Assembly: GCA_017937735.1 (NCBI GenBank)
Contig: JAGBCZ010000030.1
Location: 1 to 23,801, forward strand
Reading direction: 5' to 3'
From: Alphaproteobacteria bacterium
Lineage (GTDB): Bacteria > Pseudomonadota > Alphaproteobacteria > Rs-D84
DNA length: 23,801 nucleotides
Under the pieces are notes generated by a model, which was not told where the DNA came from, ran no database searches, and was given only the letters and a program-made list of their open reading frames with translations. How positions within the stretch are numbered: the first letter of the stretch is position 1; the number at the start of each line of letters is the position of its first letter. Positions 7,765 to 13,222 of the stretch are shown here, one piece after another. The translations under genes and the position numbers were made by a program.

Positions 7765-7790
7765 CTATATCAATACGAAAGGAGTCGCAC

Positions 7791-8171
7791 ATGAAAAAAA
7801 TTATATTTTTACCGGTTGTTTTAGGATTGGCCGCTTGTCAAACACCGGTGGCACAACAGTATGTTGCCAACATGTATGCCAACGGCACATTAAAGGGCTA
7901 CGAAAATACGGGCGTTGCCAATGAAGCAAATACTAATTGTCCAGGTTGTCATGTAAAGAATTATGACCGTGTTAAACTGACTGTTAATGAAATTCTGTCA
8001 AAGGCAGGAATAGAATATTTTGTAGAGGGGTGTCGTGTATCGGTTGTTGATTCCCTGGGGCTGATAAATGTGTCGGCAGAAAGATATATCCCAGCGACCG
8101 ATAATTCATCCTGCATCACCATTTTTGAAAAAGAAAAATCCTATCTGAAATCTATGGGCTTTGCGGAATAA
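7791..8171 (+). CDS. Hypothetical lipoprotein with a CPGCH motif
   Basis: A 126-residue lipoprotein. Residues 1-16 form a lipoprotein signal peptide with lipobox LAAC (C16 lipidated after cleavage by signal peptidase II). The mature part carries C50-P-G-C53-H54, which matches the CXXCH heme c signature, and two further Cys (VEGC, SSCITIF). The rest does not resemble a cytochrome c, so the motif may only be part of a disulfide-bonded fold. The start at 7791 is set by AAAGGAG, 7 nt upstream; an earlier in-frame ATG at 7743 would add a segment overlapping the promoter. The next gene begins 25 bp after the stop codon, so the two may form an operon. Confidence 0.65.
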   Translation: MKKIIFLPVVLGLAACQTPVAQQYVANMYANGTLKGYENTGVANEANTNCPGCHVKNYDRVKLTVNEILSKAGIEYFVEGCRVSVVDSLGLINVSAERYIPATDNSSCITIFEKEKSYLKSMGFAE

Positions 8172-8196
8172 GCAACACAATCAAAAGGGGGACATT

Positions 8197-8412
8197 ATGG
8201 AATTTTTACTAGGGTCGATATACGTAATTTTGTTAATCGGTATCTACTTTTTGCCGTCTATTGTTGCGATGTGTAGAAAGCATGTGAACTTTACAGCCAT
8301 TTTTATTCTAAATTTATTCTTAGGTTTTACATTATTTGGGTGGGTGTTTGCGTTGATATGGGCTGTTTATAATTCTACGACAGAAAGGGCAGGAACAAAA
8401 AAGAAAAAATAA
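8197..8412 (+). CDS. Superinfection immunity family membrane protein (T4 Imm-like)
   Basis: A 71-residue inner-membrane protein with two hydrophobic helices (SIYVILLIGIYFLPSIVAM and IFILNLFLGFTLFGWVFALI) and a basic tail (KKKK). The pattern YFLPSIVAxxRxHxNxxAIFxLNLxLGxTxxGWVxALxWA is that of the small family named after phage T4 Imm (PF14373), whose founder blocks DNA injection by a second phage. Many bacterial members are untested housekeeping-like proteins, so a defence role is an inference. The start at 8197 follows a strong AAAAGGGGG Shine-Dalgarno sequence; an in-frame ATG at 8161 overlaps the end of the lipoprotein gene. A terminator follows at 8424. Confidence 0.75.
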   Translation: MEFLLGSIYVILLIGIYFLPSIVAMCRKHVNFTAIFILNLFLGFTLFGWVFALIWAVYNSTTERAGTKKKK

Positions 8413-8423
8413 TAAAATTTGAA

Positions 8424-8448
8424 CCCGCCCAAATGGGCGGTGTTTTTA
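8424..8448 (+). terminator. Terminator after the immunity-protein gene
   Basis: CCGCCC-AAAT-GGGCGG followed by TGTTTTTA. It has the same stem as the terminators at 6080, 12562 and 16296. Confidence 0.8.
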
Positions 8449-8452
8449 TTCC

Positions 8453-8480
8453 TTGCCTGTTTATGCGCGGGTGATATAAT
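8453..8480 (+). promoter_or_regulatory. Promoter giving a predicted leaderless NERD-protein mRNA
   Basis: TTGCCT (8453-8458), 16-bp spacer, TATAAT (8475-8480). The A of the start codon lies at 8487, exactly 7 nt past the -10 box, so transcription probably starts at the start codon. Confidence 0.65.
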
Positions 8481-8486
8481 TCCATT

Positions 8487-9203
8487 ATGGAATTGTTGAT
8501 AATAATTTTAATATTTGCTGTTTTTTTCTTTCTGCTTCGGCAAGAGAACAAGAGAAAGATTGAATACAATAATCATAAAAACGAGCAGGTTGAATCTGTA
8601 ACTGCGCTGGACCGTGGCACATGGTCTGAACGCGACTTGGTGTATGAATTGCTGGAACATGGTATCGCACCAGGGGCAATTTTTCATGATTTGTATGTAA
8701 AAAAGGCAAATGGGCGACATGCACAAATTGACCTGGTTGTGGCGACCAAGGTTGGCCTTATTGTGTTTGAGGTAAAAGATTACAGTGGCTGGATTTTTGG
8801 GCGTGGCAACCAAGATAAATGGACCCAGGTTTTGGCCTATGGTCGTGATAAGTATCGTTTCTATAACCCGATTAAACAGAATGCGGGGCATATTGCAGAA
8901 CTGCAAAAACAGTCCAAACAGATGTCTGAAATCCCAATGTTTTCAGTTGTGGTATTTTATGGTGGTTGCACATTGCGTGATGTCAGCATTATTCCACATA
9001 ATACTTATGTGACAACATGGCGACGTGCGCTGGATGTAGTAGATACGATTTTGGAAGAAAATGAACCAGCAAACTATACCGATAAACACGAAATAGTTCA
9101 TATATTAAAGGCGGCTGTTGAAAATGGCGCCAAGGAAAATATGGCCGAACAACATGCGGATGAAGTACAGGACATGTTGGGCCAGGACAGAGTTTTTGAT
9201 TAA
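8487..9203 (+). CDS. NERD-domain protein with N-terminal membrane anchor
   Basis: A 238-residue protein. Residues 2-18 are a single hydrophobic helix (LLIIILIFAVFFFLL), so it is probably anchored to the inner membrane with the rest in the cytoplasm. The NERD (nuclease-related) domain spans about 44-170 and shows the restriction-endonuclease-like core: E48, IFHDLYV (65-71), QID (80-82), FEVKDYSGWI (94-103) with the E-x-K catalytic pair E95/K97, W112, YNPIKQN (126-132) and H135. The metal-binding D82 and E95-x-K97 are kept, so nuclease activity is possible. The C-terminal tail (200-238) is helical and acidic. No Shine-Dalgarno sequence is present; see the promoter entry. Confidence 0.8.
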   Translation: MELLIIILIFAVFFFLLRQENKRKIEYNNHKNEQVESVTALDRGTWSERDLVYELLEHGIAPGAIFHDLYVKKANGRHAQIDLVVATKVGLIVFEVKDYSGWIFGRGNQDKWTQVLAYGRDKYRFYNPIKQNAGHIAELQKQSKQMSEIPMFSVVVFYGGCTLRDVSIIPHNTYVTTWRRALDVVDTILEENEPANYTDKHEIVHILKAAVENGAKENMAEQHADEVQDMLGQDRVFD

Positions 9204-9246
9204 GATTCTATATAAAGGGCGGTGTTTCGGGGGCGAAAATCGTTTT

Positions 9247-9672
9247 TCACAAATGCACGATTTCGGTGTCGGGGAATTGTGATGCGATGTATTCAGCAGC
9301 CAGGCGTCGGTGGCATTGGTGTGCGGTCTTTTCCGTACACATCAGGCATATGCGGTCCAGTTCGTCCGGATTGCGCCCCGCCAATGGCGCACGCCCCGCA
9401 ATCAGGCGTCTGTAAATCGGTTCGGCATCCGCCCAGGTTGCCTTTTTATCCTTGAACGCGGTCAGCATTTCAAATTCAGGCGCAAATTCCGGGTGATATT
9501 CATATCGGTCGCCCAAGACAGTCGCTAGGTTTTCGCCACTGTAATATGGAACATACTTGCTGACCCGCCACAGGCGAATGTCCCACACGCAGCGAATGCG
9601 CACCGCATCCAGCACTTCCAGAAATGCGTCGGGGCTTTTACCGCTAAAACCGATTGTAAATATCTTTGGCAT
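9247..9672 (-). CDS. DUF488 family protein
   Basis: A 141-residue soluble protein. The opening IFTIGFSGKSPDAFLEVL and the following VWDIRLWRVSKYVPYYSGENLATVLG fit DUF488, whose members begin with a TIGxS/G-type strand and continue with a DIR-x(n)-S-x-PxF/Y block. Near the C-terminus ICLMCTEKTAHQCHRRLAAEYI is the family's C-x-E/C-x(5)-CHR motif, suggesting a metal or redox site. The biochemical role of the family is not well established. The gene is visibly richer in G+C than its neighbours (many GCG, CGC and CCC codons), which suggests a different origin. No good Shine-Dalgarno sequence precedes the ATG at 9672. It stands alone, with its 3' end facing the NERD gene. Confidence 0.8.
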   Translation of the reverse strand: MPKIFTIGFSGKSPDAFLEVLDAVRIRCVWDIRLWRVSKYVPYYSGENLATVLGDRYEYHPEFAPEFEMLTAFKDKKATWADAEPIYRRLIAGRAPLAGRNPDELDRICLMCTEKTAHQCHRRLAAEYIASQFPDTEIVHL

Positions 9673-9924
9673 GTAATAACGATAGCCGATTTAAGACAAA
9701 ATCGCAACAGGGGATTGCCCAGTCATATCCTTATTCAAGAACCCCAGCATTTTTGCAATATGTTCAAAATATGTAGATTTTTTTATGGGTTGTGAAATGG
9801 TAAGTTATTCATCGGACTGCGGACAGGTTGCGGATCCTGTGTAGCTGCTGTGTAGCCAAGGGGGTAAATAGTGGTGTTTTTAGGTGGATTGTGGTATGCC
9901 TAAATCCAAAAGTGTTAACAAAGA
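9673..9924. other. Non-coding gap between the DUF488 gene and the tRNA-Asn terminator
   Basis: About 250 bp in which I see no convincing gene on either strand. It contains short G-rich direct repeats (GCTGCTGTGTAGCC, GCGGACAGGTTGCGGATCCTG) but no obvious promoter or terminator besides that of the tRNA at its right end. Confidence 0.4.
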
Positions 9925-9952
9925 AAAACGCCGCAAAATCAACGATTTTGCG
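9925..9952 (-). terminator. Terminator of tRNA-Asn
   Basis: On the minus strand, CGCAAAATC-GTT-GATTTTGCG (9952-9932), followed by GCG and T5 (9929-9925). It begins 11 bp after the encoded CCA end of the tRNA. Confidence 0.8.
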
Positions 9953-9962
9953 ACGGAATTCT

Positions 9963-10038
9963 TGGCTCGGGCAGTTGGACTCGAACCAACGACATACGGA
10001 TTAACAGTCCGTTGTTCTACCGACTGAACTATGCCCGA
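9963..10038 (-). tRNA. tRNA-Asn (anticodon GTT), CCA encoded
   Basis: Cloverleaf on the minus strand, 76 nt. The acceptor arm TCGGGCA (10038-10032) pairs with TGCCCGA (9973-9967), followed by discriminator G and encoded CCA (9965-9963). The D-arm contains AGTTCAGTCGGTAGAAC. The anticodon arm is ACGGA-CTGTTAA-TCCGT with anticodon GTT. The T-arm is GTTGG-TTCGAGT-CCAAC. It has its own promoter and terminator, so it is a monocistronic tRNA gene. It marks the left end of the accessory island. Confidence 0.95.
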
Positions 10039-10194
10039 ATAGCGTTGCATATAATATACTAAAAAAAGGCAGAAGTCAAGCGTTTTTAGAAGAATTTTGT
10101 TGCGTGTTACATGCCCCGCAAAACCGCAGAAACCTGCGACGTTTATCACAATATGTATGTAAATGTGTGTTTTTTTAACGGCTATACTATGCTA
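10001..10194 (-). repeat. Left copy of a direct repeat: tRNA-Asn 5' half plus upstream region
   Basis: Positions 10001-10093 match 12879-12971 with almost no differences, starting at the anticodon loop of the tRNA and running through its 5' half and promoter. Beyond that, similarity continues in patches (a shared block with CCCCGCAAAACCGCAG near 10113, then CTAAAAATG near 10191) up to about 10194. The right copy is at 12879-13079. The two bracket 2.7 kb of accessory genes. Confidence 0.85.
10051..10079 (-). promoter_or_regulatory. tRNA-Asn promoter
   Basis: On the minus strand: TTGACT (10079-10074), 17-bp spacer, TATTAT (10056-10051). The predicted start is about 6 nt before the mature 5' end. 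The same promoter is present, base for base, at the second copy (12929-12957). Confidence 0.8.
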
Positions 10195-10280
10195 AAAATG
10201 CCTAATTCGCTCAATACATGATTGCACATAGTTCAAACGTGCACATGGAACTCTTTGGATATAATAATAAAATATTATGA

Positions 10281-10700
10281 TCAAGTATTGGACGCAAAAA
10301 CTATAGATATATCAGAATAAAATATTACACACAAAACCAAACAAATTATGGCGCCCCAGAAAAATCTATGCGCCCATGTCTCGTCCGCCAAACAGCGAAG
10401 GTCATTTTGCTTTAATAGTTTTCTGACTGATGGCTTGGGTTCTTCTTCTAGCGATAGCACAATATCGGTAACATCTCTATTGTTTTTTAGAACTTTTAAC
10501 GATAGATATACAGAGACCAAACAAAAAACCATCGCTAAAATAGCCGAAATTAGAGCAAAAGAGTTAGCTTTTATAAAGTTTAGTGCGGCAATAATACCCA
10601 TAAACATTGTAAAAGCAAAATTTAAAATAGATTTGTCTCGAGCCAGGTCACTCTCAAAACCTGCTTGTCTAATAGAAGATCTAATACTTGATTCGTGCAT
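10281..10700 (-). CDS. Hypothetical membrane protein with three predicted helices
   Basis: A 139-residue protein with hydrophobic segments at about 25-43, 48-69 and 112-128, the first two forming a tight hairpin. A charged cytoplasmic-like loop (70-110, containing SLEEEPKPSVRKLLKQ) separates the third. The layout resembles small two- or three-helix membrane effectors found in defence loci, but no specific family is recognisable. Start ATG at 10700, preceded by a weak GAGA. Divergent from the structured RNA that begins at about 10825, and inside the segment bracketed by the tRNA-Asn repeats. Confidence 0.55.
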   Translation of the reverse strand: MHESSIRSSIRQAGFESDLARDKSILNFAFTMFMGIIAALNFIKANSFALISAILAMVFCLVSVYLSLKVLKNNRDVTDIVLSLEEEPKPSVRKLLKQNDLRCLADETWAHRFFWGAIICLVLCVIFYSDISIVFASNT

Positions 10701-10789
10701 AATTTTCTCATTCTTATACCAGTATATAAGTATATGGTATTCAATTATAATTGGAAATCAAGTTTTTTAGCGGGTTTTCGTATATTCAA

Positions 10790-10818
10790 TTTACATTTTT
10801 GATTTTTAGTGATAGAGT
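10790..10818 (+). promoter_or_regulatory. Promoter of structured RNA copy A
   Basis: TTTACA (10790-10795), 17-bp spacer, TAGAGT (10813-10818). The block from here to about 10826 is nearly identical to 14908-14944, so the promoter is conserved between both RNA copies. Confidence 0.6.
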
Positions 10819-10824
10819 ATGAAA

Positions 10825-11059
10825 TGATTCCAATGAGAATTGGGTCGAGACTGTGATAAGTCTTTAGTATCTGCGGTGCGACTTTGCATCGTTATCGGAT
10901 GTAATGGTGCAATTTTGCGCCGTTTGTCACCCTTGTCCATATGGTCAAGGGAGTCGTTGGTTATAATGGATAATTCCAAAAGGCCACGAAATCATATCAG
11001 ATACTATGATTTATCACCTCCCTTCGACCACCAATTCTGTTGGTGGTTAAATTTTTTTA
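10825..11059 (+). ncRNA. Candidate structured RNA, copy A, upstream of a TRL-like lipoprotein gene
   Basis: About 235 nt, starting at a conserved promoter and ending in a terminator-like hairpin. Predicted stems: CCAAT-GAGA-ATTGG (10830-10843, GNRA tetraloop); AGACT-GTGATA-AGTCT (10848-10863); CCCTTG/CAAGGG (10930-10951); a long-range pair GTCG (10844-10847) with CGAC (11025-11028); and the final stem ACCACCAA/TTGGTGGT (11027-11047) followed by a T run. Each has a counterpart at the same place in copy B (14943-15181) with different bases but preserved pairing. Unpaired CTTTGCATCGTTAT (near 10882) is almost the same in both. I do not recognise a known class. It could be a free small RNA or a regulatory leader of the gene at 11075. 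Confidence 0.6.
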
Positions 11060-11074
11060 TAAAAGGGGTGAAAA

Positions 11075-11365
11075 ATGAAAAAAATATTCTGTTTGTTTTT
11101 GTCATTATTTTTATGTGCATGTGTAAATGCACCATATGTAAACCAAATTGATTTGAATAAAACCGATTTTTCCAAAATAGAAGAGTTAAAGATTGGCGAA
11201 GCCTGTAATGCAATTGCGTTGTTTATTATACCTGTAGAAACAGAAAAAAGTATTTTAAAAGCAGCATTAGAAGCCGACATAAGTAAAATTCATTATGTTG
11301 AAACCAGAAACGAAGGTCTATATCCGCTTTTTTATCAAAGTTGTGTAATGGTTTATGGTGAATAA
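11075..11365 (+). CDS. TRL-like family lipoprotein
   Basis: A 96-residue lipoprotein with signal peptide and lipobox (SLFLCAC, C16). The mature part reads KIGEACNAIALFII ... AALEADISKIHYVETRNEGLYPLFYQSCVMVYGE. The pattern K-x-G-x-AC ... A-x-x-A-I-x-K-I-x-x-V-[ED] ... Y-x-x-x-VYG is that of the TRL (tRNA-associated locus) family of small envelope lipoproteins (PF13146, from memory); its function is unknown. Its place next to a tRNA-Asn gene fits the family name. ATG at 11075 is preceded by AAAAGGGGTG. It follows structured RNA copy A by about 15 bp, so the two may be co-regulated. Confidence 0.7.
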   Translation: MKKIFCLFLSLFLCACVNAPYVNQIDLNKTDFSKIEELKIGEACNAIALFIIPVETEKSILKAALEADISKIHYVETRNEGLYPLFYQSCVMVYGE

Positions 11366-11451
11366 AAGTCTTATTAAGAAGCAGATGATATGTTTAATTT
11401 ACATTTATCAATCAGGTTGCTAAAATAAGAATATAAGCAAGGAGTAAAAAA

Positions 11452-11691
11452 ATGAATTTTATTTCTAAATTATATTTTAGTGCGTTTAAACGAATGGGTG
11501 AGTTGCGCCTGTGTTTCATTCTTAGCTGTTTATTCGGTGCAATAAGTTTATACACATGGCTTACGTACTATTGGTTGGAATGGAATGAAATTTGGTGGGT
11601 TGGATTTTGGTTTTATTTGCCTTTTTTTATCATTTGGCCAATAAGCTTCATTGTTGATGGATATAAACAGGATAAAAGAAAGAAAAAATGA
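11452..11691 (+). CDS. Small two-helix membrane protein
   Basis: A 79-residue protein with hydrophobic segments at about 21-39 (CFILSCLFGAISLYTWL) and 47-68 (WWVGFWFYLPFFIIWPISFI), separated by a short aromatic loop, and a basic tail (GYKQDKRKKK), which suggests both ends are cytoplasmic. No family recognised. A strong AAGGAG lies 8 nt before the ATG. The stop overlaps the start of the next gene by 4 nt (ATGA at 11688), so the pair is translationally coupled. Confidence 0.6.
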   Translation: MNFISKLYFSAFKRMGELRLCFILSCLFGAISLYTWLTYYWLEWNEIWWVGFWFYLPFFIIWPISFIVDGYKQDKRKKK

Positions 11692-12008
11692 AAAAAATGT
11701 TGTTGTTTTTAGCAGTGTTGTTGGTGGCTTGTTCTGCAGAGGAATATGACTGTCACATAGTAACAAAACATCACTTGTTTACAGAAACAAAATTGTGTGA
11801 CGGAATTTGTAGTCCAATGGTTAGGATTTCCGATGTAAAAGAACAAATAACAGATCGGCACGAAATCGTAGAACGTAGCGATTTGAAGAGTTTTATGGAC
11901 GCTGAGTACGCATCTGCAGACATGGTAAATTCTAATCATCCAGATTTTGTTACGCAAATGGGTTTTGAACCAGTTCAAGTAATTAAATTGGAGTGTAGTA
12001 AACTTTAA
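11688..12008 (+). CDS. Hypothetical small lipoprotein
   Basis: A 106-residue protein with a lipoprotein signal peptide (lipobox LLVAC, C15). The mature part has Cys in EYDCHIV, KLCDGICSP and KLECSKL, so one or two disulfides are likely. No family recognised. It overlaps the membrane protein gene by 4 nt and is followed 15 bp later by the gene at 12024, so the three appear to be one operon ending at the terminator at 12562. Confidence 0.6.
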   Translation: MKKMLLFLAVLLVACSAEEYDCHIVTKHHLFTETKLCDGICSPMVRISDVKEQITDRHEIVERSDLKSFMDAEYASADMVNSNHPDFVTQMGFEPVQVIKLECSKL

Positions 12009-12023
12009 TAGTTAGGAGGCAGA

Positions 12024-12530
12024 ATGGAGCATTTCGTTAAGAAAATATCCATACCAGAGCTAGGGCTAGAAATTTTTCCGGATATAAAGGTCACTCTAGA
12101 AAGACCCGGGCCATCTTTTATATACCATGAGCCGAAGTATTTTTATCATCGGATTGTAAAACAGAACCTGAGAGAGTTTTACAAAGATGAGTCCGATGAA
12201 CGAACGGCAATAAATGCTTGTATTACGCTGTACCATGTAAGGGATTGGTTTTGCAGGACAAAGACAGAGAAAGAGGCTATTAGCAAAGAAATGCCCTATA
12301 GCGCAGTATTAGAAAATATTGCCAATGGCACAAAACATTTTAATTTAGATAAACCATGCAAAACTGGCAGAAAGTCAGGTACAAATGTCCCTCGAAAACT
12401 TATAGTTATAAAAGATGATAAAGAAATTGAACTGATAGAGATATTGAAAGCCATAGAGAAGTTTTGGGATGCAAGGCTTGGTGAACGATATATTGCAGTT
12501 TATAACGAAGAAACAAAAATATTTGAATAG
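12024..12530 (+). CDS. Hypothetical protein, possibly HEPN-like
   Basis: A 168-residue soluble protein. The helical middle (AINACITLYHVRDWFC, residues 62-77) followed by LENIANGTKHFNL (96-108) is a layout I associate with HEPN-like proteins: an Ala/aromatic helix bearing RDW, then an N-G-x-KH turn. The canonical R-x4-6-H ribonuclease motif is not evident, so catalysis is uncertain. The C-terminal part (EIELIEILKAIEKFWDARL) is one more helix. ATG at 12024 follows a strong TTAGGAGG. It is the last gene of the 11452-12530 operon; the mix of membrane protein, lipoprotein and this protein does not suggest a known system to me. Confidence 0.5.
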   Translation: MEHFVKKISIPELGLEIFPDIKVTLERPGPSFIYHEPKYFYHRIVKQNLREFYKDESDERTAINACITLYHVRDWFCRTKTEKEAISKEMPYSAVLENIANGTKHFNLDKPCKTGRKSGTNVPRKLIVIKDDKEIELIEILKAIEKFWDARLGERYIAVYNEETKIFE

Positions 12531-12561
12531 TAAGTAGATGTAAGTCTGACGATTAAAAACA

Positions 12562-12588
12562 AACCGCCCAGATGGGCGGTGTTTTTTC
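12562..12588 (+). terminator. Terminator of the 11452-12530 operon
   Basis: CCGCCC-AGAT-GGGCGG followed by TGTTTTTT, the same stem as at 6080, 8424 and 16296. Confidence 0.8.
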
Positions 12589-12644
12589 TCTTGCGCGACG
12601 GACGGGTTTCCGTTGTGCTGGGGTGGGGAAAAGTGTGTATAATT

Positions 12645-12680
12645 TTTCTGGTTGAAATCATCATTGAATTCAACCAGAAA
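12645..12680. repeat. Perfect 12-bp inverted repeat
   Basis: TTTCTGGTTGAA (12645-12656) and TTCAACCAGAAA (12669-12680), separated by 12 nt. A TATAAT box ends 2 bp before it (12638-12643), so it could be an operator or the 5' hairpin of a short transcript. No gene follows on this strand before 13223. Confidence 0.6.
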
Positions 12681-12702
12681 TCAGTATTGAAATCGTGGAA
12701 CA
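12678..12702 (+). repeat. 25-nt dispersed repeat, copy 1
   Basis: Matches 16327-16351 with two mismatches (core TGAAATCGTGG). Both copies follow a CCGCCC-type terminator by about 10-95 bp. The origin is unknown. Confidence 0.6.
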
Positions 12703-12730
12703 CAAAATTTGGTTCAAATCGGTTTGCGGT

Positions 12731-12754
12731 ATGAAAATGTATGTTTTTCAAACG
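12731..12754 (+). repeat. 24-nt repeat related to the tRNA-Asn upstream region
   Basis: Positions 12731-12754 match 13035-13058 at 23 of 24 bases, and 10157-10180 more loosely. The other two copies are inside the tRNA-Asn upstream repeats, so this third copy, on its own, suggests a further round of duplication or a recombination site. Confidence 0.6.
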
Positions 12755-12821
12755 GTATCCATACAGGTTTTAACAGGTTTTAAGCGTAATGTGTTAAGTC
12801 GTCAGAACTGAAAAAAGCAAC

Positions 12822-12842
12822 AAAAAAACCCAGAAATCTGGG
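12822..12842 (-). terminator. Terminator behind the tRNA-Asn pseudogene
   Basis: On the minus strand CCCAG-ATTT-CTGGG (12842-12829) followed by seven T. It would end a transcript started at the 12929-12957 promoter. Confidence 0.65.
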
Positions 12843-12916
12843 CAAAACTCGAATTTGCTGTTGGGCTTGCTCTTATGGTTAACAGTCCGTTGTTCTACCG
12901 ACTGAACTATGCCCGA
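12842..12916 (-). pseudogene. Chimeric tRNA-Asn pseudogene with intact promoter
   Basis: The 5' half (12916-12879) is identical to tRNA-Asn through the anticodon loop CTGTTAA. The sequence then diverges: the 3' side of the anticodon stem is lost (CCATA instead of TCCGT), the variable region is longer, and the acceptor 3' strand is degenerate (TGCCCAGA). A T-arm-like hairpin survives (GCAAA-TTCGAGT-TTTGC, 12858-12842 region). The tRNA promoter upstream is intact and a terminator lies just downstream, so the locus is probably transcribed as a short tRNA-like RNA that cannot be a normal tRNA-Asn. Confidence 0.7.
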
Positions 12917-13079
12917 ATAGCGTTGCATATAATATACTAAAAAAAGGCAGAAGTCAAGCGTTTTTAGAAGAAATTTGTCGTATGTTATGCGCCCCGCAAA
13001 ACCGCAGAAACCTGCGACTTTTGTCCCAGAGTGTATGCAAATGTATGTTTTTCAAACGACCGTTCCACGCTAAAAATGT
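12879..13079 (-). repeat. Right copy of the tRNA-Asn 5' half plus upstream repeat
   Basis: Partner of 10001-10194. Identity is near perfect for about 92 bp from the anticodon loop outward, then patchy to CTAAAAATG near 13072. The 140 bp from here to the ATG at 13223 hold only the AT-rich leader of the next gene. Confidence 0.85.
12929..12957 (-). promoter_or_regulatory. Duplicated tRNA-Asn promoter
   Basis: On the minus strand: TTGACT (12957-12952), 17-bp spacer, TATTAT (12934-12929), identical to the promoter of the intact tRNA-Asn gene. Confidence 0.75.
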
Positions 13080-13222
13080 CCCCTAAAAAACACCAGAAAA
13101 ATATAAAATTGGCTGTATCTCTACAATTAAAATAACCTTGTTTCAGAAAAAGTATTGAAAAAACAAAGAGAATTTAGTAGTGTGATTTTATACATAATAG
13201 ATATGCAGAAAGGTATACAGAA

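Noticed and set aside
10825..11059. Retron msr-msd RNA
   Set aside because: The RNA is structured and sits before a gene, but no reverse transcriptase is present anywhere in the window.
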